Part shown: positions 24,958 to 34,026 of the stretch, piece by piece
Layout: every line of letters begins with the position of its first letter
Numbering within the stretch: position 1 is the first letter of the stretch
NCBI RefSeq assembly: GCF_001040705.1
Contig: NZ_CVQP01000013.1
Coordinates: 17,714 to 81,713, forward strand
DNA length: 64,000 nt
DNA from: Rhodococcus sp. RD6.2
GTDB lineage: Bacteria > Actinomycetota > Actinomycetes > Mycobacteriales > Mycobacteriaceae
Direction: 5' to 3'
Notes under the pieces: model-generated
What the model saw: the letters and a program-made list of their open reading frames with translations, nothing else
The model's database searches: none
What the model was told of the DNA's origin: nothing
Translations under genes and position numbers: made by a program

Positions 24958-24984
24958 GGGGGCGAGGAGCCACTCCTCGCCCCC
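24958..24984 (+). terminator. strong hairpin within the transfer operon
   Basis: A perfect 12-bp stem (GGGGGCGAGGAG with CTCCTCGCCCCC) and 3-nt loop, 9 nt after the stop of the first gene. There is no T-tract, so it may be a partial terminator or processing site that makes the secreted protein more abundant than the rest. Confidence 0.6.
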
Positions 24985-25038
24985 AAAGCCGTTGTGACCC
25001 TGCTCCAGCCAAATCAGCCACCGGAAGGGACGGCATCA

Positions 25039-26019
25039 GTGAATGACAGCGACGACCAGCCCGGTCAGGCTCTCGGTACCGCGCAGGCGAGCGTTCCAGG
25101 CCCAGGACACGGCGCAGGGAATCCGATGAATCGGACACGCCCCGGATCGCAGCCGTGGGCCAGGGATCAGGGCGCACGCCGTCCCGCCGCGACGCTCTCT
25201 CCCGATGCGTGGATGGAGGGCCTCGCGGCCGGTCCTGCAGCTGAGGGACCGATCGCGCAACCGCTCCCCCTGCCCGTCCCGGATTCGTGGACGCAGGGCC
25301 TCTCGTCTGACACTCCCGAGGTCGCGGGCAGTGCGGCGGCCTCTCCCGTTCACCAGCGACTGCTCGTCGATCTCGTACCGGACGAGGATCCCGAGGGACC
25401 TGCCCCGATCCAGTCCGCATCGCGAAAGAGCCGTTCCCGATGGGCACTTGGACTTTCGGCGGGCGGCCTTGCCCTCCTGGTCACGCTGGGGGCGGCCGTC
25501 GCCGTTCAGGCGGGCAGCAACGACGAGGACCGGCCTCTCGTCGACGCGATGTCGCCGATGCTCACCACCCCCGACGCGGTCACGACTGCCGCGCCGCCTT
25601 CCACCGCTGAATCACCCGCCGCTGCACCGGTGCACGAAGGCACCTCGAGTGCGCCATGTGCCGAGTCGAATGGAGACCGCGCATGGTCTGGCCGGCGGCC
25701 CGGCGGTACCGCCAACGGACCCGACGTGATCTTCGGGTTTCAGCACCTCTACTACGTCGAACGTGACGCGGCGAAGGCACGCGCTCTGACAACACCGGAC
25801 ATCTACCTCGCGGCGGTCGACAAGCTGCAAGCCGGGATCGACTCAGTTCCTCAGGGAACCACCTACTGCCTCCGGATTTCGCAGTCGGAGCCGGACCTCT
25901 ACCGCGTCGTGCTGACGCAGTTCAACCCGGACCGGCCTGCGGACGTCTGGATTCAGACGGTTCGCACACGAACCGAAGGCGATCGGACCTTGATCGCCTC
26001 CATTCAGGGAGAGGGGTGA
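25039..26019 (+). CDS. membrane-anchored extracytoplasmic protein
   Basis: A 326-residue protein. A long cytoplasmic Pro/Gly-rich N-terminal region (with the repeated pattern PDAWMEGL and PDSWTQGL) is followed by one membrane helix (ALGLSAGGLALLVTLGAAVA) and an external domain with two cysteines (SAPCAES and TTYCLR) that may form a disulphide. The GTG at 25039 follows GGAAGGG; an upstream ATG at 24994 lies close to the hairpin. It is next to the cutinase gene. Unknown family; likely an envelope part of the T4SS. Confidence 0.6.
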   Translation: MNDSDDQPGQALGTAQASVPGPGHGAGNPMNRTRPGSQPWARDQGARRPAATLSPDAWMEGLAAGPAAEGPIAQPLPLPVPDSWTQGLSSDTPEVAGSAAASPVHQRLLVDLVPDEDPEGPAPIQSASRKSRSRWALGLSAGGLALLVTLGAAVAVQAGSNDEDRPLVDAMSPMLTTPDAVTTAAPPSTAESPAAAPVHEGTSSAPCAESNGDRAWSGRRPGGTANGPDVIFGFQHLYYVERDAAKARALTTPDIYLAAVDKLQAGIDSVPQGTTYCLRISQSEPDLYRVVLTQFNPDRPADVWIQTVRTRTEGDRTLIASIQGEG

Positions 26020-26022
26020 GCA

Positions 26023-27786
26023 GTGCCGAAATCCACCATCGTCAAGAGATCGAGTGCCGTGGCCCTCGTCGCAACCGTAGTTGCGATGGGGTCGGCGGGG
26101 ACCGCTGGCGCGCAGGGGGCGCCAGCGGTCACCGCACCAACGGCCTCGGCGCAGGCGACGAGCGCGGGTGACGGATGCCCGTTGCTGCACGTCGTGATCG
26201 CGCAGGGAACCACGGAGTCGACGTCCTCGTCGTCGCCGAAAGACGACTCCGGGACGTTGGCGACGGTGGTGCTACCGGTGCTCAGCGAGTTCGGGGGTAT
26301 CACCGAGACCAACACATTCGATCGGACATACGTCCCGTACCCCGCTGACTTCGGGTTTCAGGGAACGCCGTACGAGCAGTCGTACCGCCAGGGCGTACAG
26401 AACACGCTCGGTGTCATCGCCAAGATCGCCGAGACCTGCCCGAACACCAAGCTCGGGATCATGGGCTACTCCCAGGGCGGAAATGTGGCCTCAACCGTGC
26501 TGCGGCTCATCGGGTCTGGTCAGGGCCCGGTCAGCCCTTCGCAGGTCGCGATGGGAATGCTGTTCTCCGATCCCACTCGCACGGCGGGAGACGCCACGTT
26601 CCCGGGTCGGCCGACCAGCCAGACTTCGCCGGACTCGGTGCCGGGAGTTCGCGGTAGCGAGGTCGCGAAGCTTGAGACCCCGGTTACCGCAGCCGCGGCC
26701 GCTGGGGGTGGGATCGCTCCGCTCTCGGAGAGCACCCCGCAGACGTTCGGATCGTTGACCGGTCGCGTGGCCTCGGCGTGCGCCGCCGGGGATCTCTCGT
26801 GCGACACCCCGGTGGATGCTCCACTCGCGCGGCTGGTAACCAATGTCGCCGGCCAGCTCGACCTGGACCAGAAGGACCCCGTGGGGATTCTGACCTCGGC
26901 GGCATCGGTGCTGGGGACCACCACGCTCAACATGGTCAGCGATGTGGTCACCAACGACATCGTGACCACCGACGGCACGACCCGGGGTCTCGACTACCGT
27001 CCTGGTGCCTCTCTGTCCGAGCGAGCGCAGGCCGCGGCGAACCCGGAGCACCAGAGCGACCCCGTCGAGGCGCTCACGAAGCTCGTCGGGATCGGCATCA
27101 ACACCGGAATCGCCTTCGCCAAGGACGTTCTGACGATGGAGAACATCGCCCAGGTCGCAACCGTTGGCCTCGTCGACCCCGCTGCAGGTCTGGCGGTCCT
27201 GGCGTCCAAGGCCGCGAACGCGGCGCTGAACCTGATCCCGACCAACATCGCCAACAAGTCGGCGAAGGCTGTCGAGACGGTCGTGCGAAACGAGTTCACC
27301 GACAACGCCGGCCTGGTGAAGATGGCGACCGACGTCCGCTACTGGTCGGTGCGGGCAAACCACGAGTCGTACCAACGGGATCCAGTGACCTCGAGCGGTG
27401 AGACCTGGCTGCAGTTCGCGACGTCGTGGATCAAGGCGGTCGTGCGCGATCTGGAGTCCGGCTCTGCATCCGGGCAGGGCGGCGTGGGCGCGTTTACGCG
27501 GACCGTCCCGGTCTCCGGCCAGGGCTCCTACCAGGGCTTGCCCGGCTTGGTGTGGTCACCGACCGAGAATCGGGCCGACGTGCAGTCGTTCGATCTCGCC
27601 GCTGATCGAAACGTATCTCCCTCCTACGCCTCGGGCGATGCCGCGTGGGAGTGGACCCCGTCCGTCCCCGCGTCGTCAGCGCAGGGCAACGACTCCTGGT
27701 CGTTCTCGACGTCAACTTCCACCCCGACCACCCCGGCCAACGATCCCTGGGCGGGTCTGTCCGGCGCCTCAGTCGGCGCGAACTGA
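26023..27786 (+). CDS. secreted cutinase-family esterase with large insertion
   Basis: A 587-residue protein with a signal peptide (about residues 1-30) and an alpha/beta-hydrolase cutinase core. GYSQGG carries the nucleophile Ser150; CAAGDLSC (residues 253-260) is the disulphide-flanked catalytic Asp257. In ordinary cutinases (about 220 residues) the catalytic His follows within about 15 residues; here none does, and the best match is NHESY at His447 after about 190 residues. The C-terminus is Ser/Thr-rich. Cutinase-like enzymes of mycolate bacteria hydrolyse lipid esters of the envelope. Inside a transfer operon it may open the mycolate layer for conjugation. Confidence 0.8.
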   Translation: MPKSTIVKRSSAVALVATVVAMGSAGTAGAQGAPAVTAPTASAQATSAGDGCPLLHVVIAQGTTESTSSSSPKDDSGTLATVVLPVLSEFGGITETNTFDRTYVPYPADFGFQGTPYEQSYRQGVQNTLGVIAKIAETCPNTKLGIMGYSQGGNVASTVLRLIGSGQGPVSPSQVAMGMLFSDPTRTAGDATFPGRPTSQTSPDSVPGVRGSEVAKLETPVTAAAAAGGGIAPLSESTPQTFGSLTGRVASACAAGDLSCDTPVDAPLARLVTNVAGQLDLDQKDPVGILTSAASVLGTTTLNMVSDVVTNDIVTTDGTTRGLDYRPGASLSERAQAAANPEHQSDPVEALTKLVGIGINTGIAFAKDVLTMENIAQVATVGLVDPAAGLAVLASKAANAALNLIPTNIANKSAKAVETVVRNEFTDNAGLVKMATDVRYWSVRANHESYQRDPVTSSGETWLQFATSWIKAVVRDLESGSASGQGGVGAFTRTVPVSGQGSYQGLPGLVWSPTENRADVQSFDLAADRNVSPSYASGDAAWEWTPSVPASSAQGNDSWSFSTSTSTPTTPANDPWAGLSGASVGAN

Positions 27787-27800
27787 AAGGTAAGAGTCCG

Positions 27801-27914
27801 ATGTGCCAACGCTTCTCGCACGACGTACGGCCACCGCGCCGTACGGCAGTGCTCGCGCTGGCCTCGGGTCGAGGTTGGTTGGTTGTCAACCATCTGGACC
27901 GGAGGTTGCCGTGA
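27801..27914 (+). CDS. short possible leader or coupling peptide
   Basis: A 37-codon frame (MCQRFSHDVRPPRRTAVLAL...) starting 12 nt after the cutinase stop, with AAAGGT upstream. Its TGA overlaps the GTG of the next gene (GTGA), the same coupling used elsewhere in this operon. It is basic, with no recognised motif. It may be a real small protein or only a device that brings ribosomes to the next start. Confidence 0.4.
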   Translation: MCQRFSHDVRPPRRTAVLALASGRGWLVVNHLDRRLP

Positions 27915-28543
27915 GTGCCGCGTTCTCGGATGCAGGGACCGCCTTGCATGTTCCCGCTCAGGGGATTGTCGCTGCTCCTCCTGTGGACCGACGGCTCGAT
28001 GTCTGGCCCCAGCCGGTATTCGTCCCTGAATCGTCCCCCGCTCCGGCCTGGTGGCTGGTGGGCGCGCACGGTGGTGCCGGGGTGTCGTCGTTGTGCGCGT
28101 CGTGGCTGTTTGCCGGCGATGCGATGCGGGCGTTCCCCGGAGCTTTCGCTGGGGAGACCCCGTTCGTCGTCATCGTCGCCCGTGAGCATCAGCACGGCAT
28201 CGACTGCGCACACGACCTCATCACTCAGCATCTCTCTGGCTTCGCAGGCGAGACAACGCTGGTCGGACTGGTCACCGTGGCGGCACGACCGGGCAAGGTC
28301 CCTGCCTCGCTGAGGCAACGGCTCGAGGTGGTGGCCGGTCTCATCGGAGATCGGCACTGGCACGTCCCCTGGGTGGAGGACTGGCTGACCCTCCGCTCCG
28401 AGGAGCTGCCGGTGTGGCGACCCGGCGATGTCCTCGAGAAGCGCCGAAAGCAGCCTCCGGCCAGTGAATGCGTCCCTCTCGCCGTCGCCGAAATCGGCGA
28501 TCAGATCCGGTCGACGATCGTCGACCTGCTCAACACCAACTAG
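27911..28543 (+). CDS. P-loop-like transfer-operon protein
   Basis: A 210-residue soluble protein. WWLVGAHGGAGVSSLCAS (about residues 48-65) looks like a ParA/MinD-type P-loop after a beta strand, but the Lys of GKT/GKS is missing (GAGVSS), so nucleotide binding is uncertain. The rest is alpha/beta (FVVIVAREH, LVGLVTVAARPGK). The GTG at 27911 has GGAGG 5 nt upstream. Similar small proteins accompany T4SS genes in actinobacterial elements; function unknown. Confidence 0.65.
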   Translation: MSAAFSDAGTALHVPAQGIVAAPPVDRRLDVWPQPVFVPESSPAPAWWLVGAHGGAGVSSLCASWLFAGDAMRAFPGAFAGETPFVVIVAREHQHGIDCAHDLITQHLSGFAGETTLVGLVTVAARPGKVPASLRQRLEVVAGLIGDRHWHVPWVEDWLTLRSEELPVWRPGDVLEKRRKQPPASECVPLAVAEIGDQIRSTIVDLLNTN

Positions 28544-28551
28544 GAGAAGCA

Positions 28552-28845
28552 ATGCTCATGCAACTGTTCGACACGGCCAACACCATCGTTCTCGCGGTTC
28601 CACAGCCCGAAGCGGTGCAGCCGCCTGGCGGCGAAAAGATGTGGCGAATCATCGGAGTCGCGCTCTGGGTCTTCACGGGCATGGCGGTTCTCGGGATCAT
28701 CACCGGCGGCGGCTGGATGTGGATCGACCACATGTCGGACCGCGGCGCGACGTCCGGAAAGGGCGTGAAGATCGTGATCGGCGCCTTCATCGGCGCGGGG
28801 ATCATGTCGCTCGCCGCAACGCTCATCACCTTCGCGCAGTCATGA
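28552..28845 (+). CDS. VirB2-like small membrane protein 1
   Basis: A 97-residue protein with two clear membrane helices (about residues 36-55 and 72-94) joined by a short loop (DHMSDRGATSGKG). Size, helix spacing and position ahead of VirB6/VirB4-like genes fit VirB2/TrbC-type pilin or channel subunits. No cleavable signal peptide is obvious. AGGAGAAG precedes the ATG, and the stop overlaps the next start (ATGA). The family assignment is by topology and context only. Confidence 0.6.
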   Translation: MLMQLFDTANTIVLAVPQPEAVQPPGGEKMWRIIGVALWVFTGMAVLGIITGGGWMWIDHMSDRGATSGKGVKIVIGAFIGAGIMSLAATLITFAQS

Positions 28846-29150
28846 TCGTCACGCCCTACCTGGCGCAGGCCACAACGACGCCGAAGCCAGCTGATCCGCA
28901 GGGGCCGAGACTGCCGGCTCAGCCCCTTCCGTCGGAGGTACTCGCTCCAGCGACTGAGCTTCTGGGGTGGGGCGTGTACGTGGCGAACGCCGTCTTCGTC
29001 TTGGCGATCATCGTCGGCGCAGGGCTCCTCTGGTGGGTCTATCTCCAGGGAAATCCCGCGACCGGTCCGGTTCGCAAGATCGCCTGGGCAATCGGTTGCG
29101 CGATCGCAGTCTCGTCAGCCGCGAGCATCGCCGGATTCATTCTCAACTAG
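28842..29150 (+). CDS. VirB2-like small membrane protein 2
   Basis: A 102-residue protein with a Pro-rich N-terminal region and two membrane helices (about residues 46-68 and 78-100). It has the same topology as the preceding protein and overlaps it by 4 nt, so the two are probably made in fixed ratio. The pair may be ancient paralogues forming a mixed channel or pilus-like subunit; sequence identity between them is low by eye. Confidence 0.6.
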   Translation: MIVTPYLAQATTTPKPADPQGPRLPAQPLPSEVLAPATELLGWGVYVANAVFVLAIIVGAGLLWWVYLQGNPATGPVRKIAWAIGCAIAVSSAASIAGFILN

Positions 29151-29169
29151 AACTTTTGGGGGAACAGCT

Positions 29170-29796
29170 ATGAAGCGAGCACTGGTGTCACTGAGCCTGG
29201 CTGCTGTGGTTGCGATCGGGGTGGCGGGCTGTGGTTCCGATTCCGAGTCGTCGACGGATAGCGGTGCGGGCTCGGTCGACACGACCTCCGCACCTGACCA
29301 GGTCCGATGGGAAACCTGGCAGGGGGTCGAGGTTCCCGTGTCGTCCGTCGACGGGCCCAGGTCCATCAACGGCGCCGTGGCGGCGGGGTACACCCAGACA
29401 CCGCAGGGCGCCGTACTCGCCGCCGCCCAGGGCCTGACCCGGCTGCGACTGGCCCCTGACGATGCGTGGCCGCAGGTTGCGAACGCGGTTGCGGCGCCGG
29501 GGAAGGGGCGCGATCTCTACGCGGTCAGTCGTGTTCAGGTGAGCATCACGGGCCCGGTGCCTGCCGGCAGTGTGGACGCACTGCGCGGATTCCGGGTCGA
29601 TGAGTTCTCCCCTGACCGTGCGGTCGTTGAGCTGGTGACCGAGCAGTCCGCCAGCGGGTTGACCGCCTCGACGCACACTCTTGTGTGGTCGGGCGATGAC
29701 TGGAAGGTGTTGCTGCCGGACCCGGACGGCGATTCACCGCAGCCTGAGCCGGTTGCCTCGCTGGCCGACTACACGCAGTTCGAGGCCAAGCAGTGA
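29170..29796 (+). CDS. lipoprotein with VirB8/TcpC-like domain
   Basis: A 208-residue lipoprotein: the signal peptide ends in the lipobox VAGC (Cys20). The mature part has VPVSSVDGPRSINGAVAAGY and ends WSGDDWKVLLPDP, a pattern shared with the next protein. The NTF2-like look (helix pair, then strands ending in W-x-G-D-D-W-K-V) suggests a VirB8/TcpC-type T4SS fold. Transcription is shared with the VirB2-like genes; its stop overlaps the next GTG. Confidence 0.65.
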   Translation: MKRALVSLSLAAVVAIGVAGCGSDSESSTDSGAGSVDTTSAPDQVRWETWQGVEVPVSSVDGPRSINGAVAAGYTQTPQGAVLAAAQGLTRLRLAPDDAWPQVANAVAAPGKGRDLYAVSRVQVSITGPVPAGSVDALRGFRVDEFSPDRAVVELVTEQSASGLTASTHTLVWSGDDWKVLLPDPDGDSPQPEPVASLADYTQFEAKQ

Positions 29797-30653
29797 ACCG
29801 GGACAAGGAGCGATCTGGCCCCCGGCTCGGAACCGTCGCGGCCGTCGTCGTTGTTGGGCTTCTCCTGGTCTGTGCACTTGTGGCCATCATCCTCGCGTTT
29901 CGGGGAAGCGACGACGAGTCGAGCAGTCGGCCGACGGTGACGGTGCCGCCGACCGCGAGCAGCGGCGAGGGTGACCGGATCGGGTCTACTGACCCGGCGG
30001 CACAGGGTCTCGGTACTCCGACTACCGATCCGTTCGGTGGACGCGTCGACGTGCCGAAGTGGCCGGGTGGCTGGGCTTTGCCGCAGACGCCGGTCACGCG
30101 GGCACCGTTCAATCCCGCGGTTCCCGTCGAGTCGCCGGCCGGGATGATGTGGCAGCGAGTCGGTGACGGCGCGATCGTTCCGTTCAGCACGTCGGATGGG
30201 CCTGCCACGGTCACGGGACTGGCTGCCACCGGATTCGCGCAGACGCCGCAGGGTGCGGCGCTGGCGGGCTGGCAGATCGTCAACCGAATCGGGGTGTCGG
30301 CCAACGAGGTTGCAGCCGGGATCTACGACACGCAGGTCCTGATGAGTGCCGCGATGCGCAGTGAGCTCGAGGAAGGCATGGCGGCGCAGGGCCCGTACTA
30401 CCGCAACGTGACCGACGCCAGTGTCGGCTACATGTCGCGCTCGCCTGCATTTCGCGTTGTCGAGTACGCGGACGACCTTGCGGTCGTGGAGTTCGCGGGT
30501 CGGGTTCCGGCCGCCGACGGTGGCACCGATCAGTGGTCCGTGTCCCGTTTGGTGATGGTGTGGGACGGCGGCGATTGGAAGGTCAACCTCGCCAACAACA
30601 CACCGCTCGAGGCCGGCACTGTCGGGTCGCTGGAGGGGTGGACGGCATGGTGA
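29793..30653 (+). CDS. membrane-anchored paralogue of the lipoprotein (VirB8/TcpC-like)
   Basis: A 286-residue protein: one N-terminal membrane helix (VAAVVVVGLLLVCALVAIIL), a Ser/Pro/Gly-rich linker, then a domain with VPFSTSDGPATVTGLAATGF and WDGGDWKVNLANN, clearly homologous to the preceding lipoprotein. One copy is lipid-anchored and the other helix-anchored. I infer they build the periplasm-like part of the conjugation channel. The GTG start overlaps the lipoprotein stop. Confidence 0.68.
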   Translation: MNRDKERSGPRLGTVAAVVVVGLLLVCALVAIILAFRGSDDESSSRPTVTVPPTASSGEGDRIGSTDPAAQGLGTPTTDPFGGRVDVPKWPGGWALPQTPVTRAPFNPAVPVESPAGMMWQRVGDGAIVPFSTSDGPATVTGLAATGFAQTPQGAALAGWQIVNRIGVSANEVAAGIYDTQVLMSAAMRSELEEGMAAQGPYYRNVTDASVGYMSRSPAFRVVEYADDLAVVEFAGRVPAADGGTDQWSVSRLVMVWDGGDWKVNLANNTPLEAGTVGSLEGWTAW

Positions 30654-32434
30654 GCCGCTGGCACCGGATCGTCCTCACGGGGATTGCTGCCATCGTGCTG
30701 GCGGCAGTGACGGGGCTGGCGATGCCGACAGGTGTCGCCTCGGCGCAGGAAGCTAGCGTCCCCGCGCCCCCCGAGGGCTACACCTTGGTGAGCCAGGATG
30801 ACCTCAAGGCCAAGAACTTGCCTGCCGGTGCGATCGACCTGGGGCTGAAGACGCCCACGACCAACTCGGTCAAGCCGGCCCCTCCGGGATACGTGCAGGT
30901 TGTGCGCCCGTTCTGCCTGACGGTCACGACCGGGGTCCAGACCTGCTCCGATTTCGTCTACGGTGTGCCGGAATCCGGTCCGCAGGTTGGGCAGCCCACT
31001 TCTGATGCTCCTGTTCTGCCCGAGGTCGGCACGGGGGCCGAGACCGGCGGCACGTACGGCTACAACGACGCGTGCGAGCGTATGAATCCCTCGTCGCCGT
31101 ACATCCCTCCGATCGGGCGTCTGATCCAAAGTGGCTTGGAGAACGCCTGCAAGGTGACCAATGTCGTCACCCACCCCGGTGACGCGCTGGGGAAGATGTG
31201 GGAGTCGGAGTTCGGAAAGACCGTCAAGTCGCTGATCGCGGGCGTCGCTGACGGCTGGGGAACGATGCTGAACTGGTTCTTCAACCAGGCGTCTCCCGCA
31301 CTCGCGGATGCCCAGTACCTCGACATTCTCCAGTCATACTTCTTGCCCATCCAAGCGGTTCTCCTCGTGTTGTCGGTGATCCTGGCGTGCATTCGGATCG
31401 TGTTGGCGCAGTCGGGAACCGAAACCGTCGCGGCGATGGATCTGATGCGGACCCTCGTCCGCACCATCGTCAGCGTGGGCCTGTTCGGTGTCGGCTTGAC
31501 CCTGGCGATCCAGATGGCGGATGCGTTCTCGGTCTGGCTCATCACTGCCTCTGGCGGCACTGACCTGTCGACGAAGGTCGACGCCATGCTCTTGAGCGAC
31601 AACTCGACGTGGGGGCCGGGCTGGGTTCTGATGATCGCGCTGTTCGGGATGGCCGGTGCGTTCATCCAGACGGTGTTGTTGGTGGTTCGACAGGCATTCC
31701 TGATGGTGATCGTGGGAGTGCTCCCGCTGGCCGCGGCGGCGTCGAGCACGGAGATCGGCAGCTCCTCCTACGAGAAGATGCGGAACTGGGCGATCGCGTT
31801 CGTTCTGCTCAAGCCGGCTGTTGCCTCCGTGCTGGCGGTGGCGTTCTGGGCCGCAGACCCCGGCTCTGATGTGGCTCGCCTGCAGGGCCTGATTCTGCTG
31901 ACTGTTGCTGCGGTGGCCATGCCCGCACTGCTGCGCATGATGAACGTCTCCTCCTCGGGTGGCGGCAGCGGAATGATGGGTGCGGCCGCGGGCCTTGCCG
32001 GTGGTGCCGCTCTGGCCGCCGCTGGCGGAGTCGGCCTCGCGGCCGGGGTCGCAGGAAAGGGCGCGACCGCGGCGGTTGGGGCGTCGGGACGAAGCTTCGG
32101 CGGTGCCACAGGTTCCCAAAGCGGCGGTGGCGGTGGCGTCGGCGGTGCTGCTGGCGGTGGCGGTGGCGGCGGCGGCGGCGGTGCTGGCGGCGGCGGCGGA
32201 GCGCGTCAGCGGTCCTCCGCAGGAGCCGGGTCCAGCCCCTCCAGCCCCCGAACATCCTCACGTCGGCCGTCGTTCGCCGGCAGCTCCATGAGTCGTCAGG
32301 CACTGCGCGCGGGAGTGCAGACGGCGCGTGCGGGCGCCTCCCGCTCCGGCTCTGCCCTCGATCGGATGGCGCACGACATCGCCTCCGACTCTCCAGGCCG
32401 GCCCTACCCGAGTGGACGGGACGTCCTGCGATGA
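30647..32434 (+). CDS. VirB6/TrbL-like polytopic channel protein
   Basis: A 595-residue protein: signal-like N-terminal helix ending ASAQ, a Pro-rich extracellular region of about 160 residues (including a two-Cys segment FCLTVTTGVQTC), then about six membrane helices (residues about 225-430) and a Gly/Ser-rich cytoplasmic tail. This is the layout of TrbL/VirB6 proteins of Gram-positive T4SSs. The ATG at 30647 has GGAGGGG 8 nt upstream and overlaps the previous gene by 7 nt. It would form the inner-membrane pore of the transfer machine. Confidence 0.75.
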   Translation: MVSRWHRIVLTGIAAIVLAAVTGLAMPTGVASAQEASVPAPPEGYTLVSQDDLKAKNLPAGAIDLGLKTPTTNSVKPAPPGYVQVVRPFCLTVTTGVQTCSDFVYGVPESGPQVGQPTSDAPVLPEVGTGAETGGTYGYNDACERMNPSSPYIPPIGRLIQSGLENACKVTNVVTHPGDALGKMWESEFGKTVKSLIAGVADGWGTMLNWFFNQASPALADAQYLDILQSYFLPIQAVLLVLSVILACIRIVLAQSGTETVAAMDLMRTLVRTIVSVGLFGVGLTLAIQMADAFSVWLITASGGTDLSTKVDAMLLSDNSTWGPGWVLMIALFGMAGAFIQTVLLVVRQAFLMVIVGVLPLAAAASSTEIGSSSYEKMRNWAIAFVLLKPAVASVLAVAFWAADPGSDVARLQGLILLTVAAVAMPALLRMMNVSSSGGGSGMMGAAAGLAGGAALAAAGGVGLAAGVAGKGATAAVGASGRSFGGATGSQSGGGGGVGGAAGGGGGGGGGGAGGGGGARQRSSAGAGSSPSSPRTSSRRPSFAGSSMSRQALRAGVQTARAGASRSGSALDRMAHDIASDSPGRPYPSGRDVLR

Positions 32435-32480
32435 AGCCTCCCCAACCCGGAGTTGCCCAGACAGACAGCGAGGTTCGGAA

Positions 32481-34025
32481 ATGACCACGATCACGCCCGA
32501 TGTACGCGCCAGGGAGACCTACACCCTCGGCCCGGCGCCCCGGAAGTCGTTCGCGTTCGGCCTCAACCTCTATGCCGCCATCTACGTGATCGTCTCGCTG
32601 CTCTTCGCGGTGCTGATCAGTCAGGTGGCGGGCGTGGGCGTCGCCCTCATCTGCGCCCTGGTCCTCGCCCTCTTCGGGCTTCCACTGATCGCCCGATTCC
32701 AACGAAAGACGCTCTACCAGTGGGCGTCTCTGCTCATTGCCTGGCAGATTCTGACATCACGAGGAGAAAACGTGTACTTCTCAGGACGGTTCTCTCGCGT
32801 TCCCGAAGGCACCAACAAGTTGCCCGGCGTGCTGTACGAGACCAAGCTCCACGAGGGCTGGGTCCAGCACCTTGCCCGCGACCGTTTCGGCGTCATCGAA
32901 ATGCCCAAGACGCACCAGTACACGGTGGTGATCGAGTGCTATCCGCAGGGCAACGAGGCAATTGACCAGGACTCCGTGGACCTTGCGGTGTTCAACTGGG
33001 GCTCGGCCCTGAACTTCATCGCCATGAACGGCGACGTCGACGGCATCACCGTGGTCATCGAGAACGGGGTCGAGACCGGGCACCGGCTCTACCGCGAGGT
33101 GCGATCGCTGGCGCACAAGGACACGGACTTCGCCTACGGCGGCGACGGCATGTTCGGGGGCCAGCTACCCGCCGCGATGATGCTCGAGTCGGCCATGCAT
33201 CTGACCAGCGGTGCGCCGCGCCTGTGGGCGCGGGTGTCGATCACCTTCCGCGCCACTGCCGGCCGACGTGGCAAAGACGAGGCCGGGGAGCAGATCAAGG
33301 AGATCGCTCGCCGTCTCGGCGGCGTCCTGACTGTCCTGAACGAGGCTCAGCTCAATCCGCGGCTGCTCGGGATGGACGAGATCGTCGCGCTGACCAAGCG
33401 GGCCTACTCCCCGGGCATGGTCGACGACCTCGAAGAGGCCGAGATCCAGGGCAGCGGACACGGACTCACCTGGGATGACGCCGGACCGATGGGACATGTC
33501 GCCTCGATGGGCAGCTACGCGCACGACGGGTGCGTCTCGACGACGTGGGAAATGGCGGAGCGCCCCAAGGCGGCGTTCACCGAGACGGTGCTGCGACCCC
33601 TGCTCGATCCCAGCCCCGACCTCGTTCGCAAGCGGGTTGCCCTCTGCTACCGGCCACACTCACCTGCGGATTCCGCCCGGATCATCGAGGACGACACCCG
33701 GTCGGCGCGATCAGGGATGAACCGGATCCGCCGCAATGGACCGACGTTCGAGGCCGAGCAGCGGATGGACACCGCACTCGAGCAGCGGGAGGACGAAGGC
33801 CGTGGTCACGGCCTGACCATGATCGGGGTACTGGTCACGGTGACCATGCCTGAAGGCGAGGACATTCCGAAGGCCGACGCCATCACGAAGGACCTTGGAG
33901 TCCGGTCCCGGCTTCGGCTCCAACGGATGTGGTTCACCCAGGACACGGCGTTCGCCGCCACCCTCGGTCTGGGTGTGCTCCTGCCCTCTCACACTGGCCG
34001 TGTCGGCGCGAAGCTGGGGGCGTGA
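32481..34025 (+). CDS. SCO6880-type T4SS protein (VirB3/VirB4 N-domain)
   Basis: A 514-residue protein. Two membrane helices close to the N-terminus (about residues 30-75) resemble VirB3; the following 400 residues resemble the N-terminal, non-ATPase half of VirB4. This composite is the SCO6880-type protein of actinobacterial conjugative elements. It has no Walker A; the ATPase half is the next gene, one base downstream. I infer a VirB4 split into two chains, this one anchoring the motor to the membrane. Confidence 0.75.
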   Translation: MTTITPDVRARETYTLGPAPRKSFAFGLNLYAAIYVIVSLLFAVLISQVAGVGVALICALVLALFGLPLIARFQRKTLYQWASLLIAWQILTSRGENVYFSGRFSRVPEGTNKLPGVLYETKLHEGWVQHLARDRFGVIEMPKTHQYTVVIECYPQGNEAIDQDSVDLAVFNWGSALNFIAMNGDVDGITVVIENGVETGHRLYREVRSLAHKDTDFAYGGDGMFGGQLPAAMMLESAMHLTSGAPRLWARVSITFRATAGRRGKDEAGEQIKEIARRLGGVLTVLNEAQLNPRLLGMDEIVALTKRAYSPGMVDDLEEAEIQGSGHGLTWDDAGPMGHVASMGSYAHDGCVSTTWEMAERPKAAFTETVLRPLLDPSPDLVRKRVALCYRPHSPADSARIIEDDTRSARSGMNRIRRNGPTFEAEQRMDTALEQREDEGRGHGLTMIGVLVTVTMPEGEDIPKADAITKDLGVRSRLRLQRMWFTQDTAFAATLGLGVLLPSHTGRVGAKLGA

Positions 34026-34026
34026 G

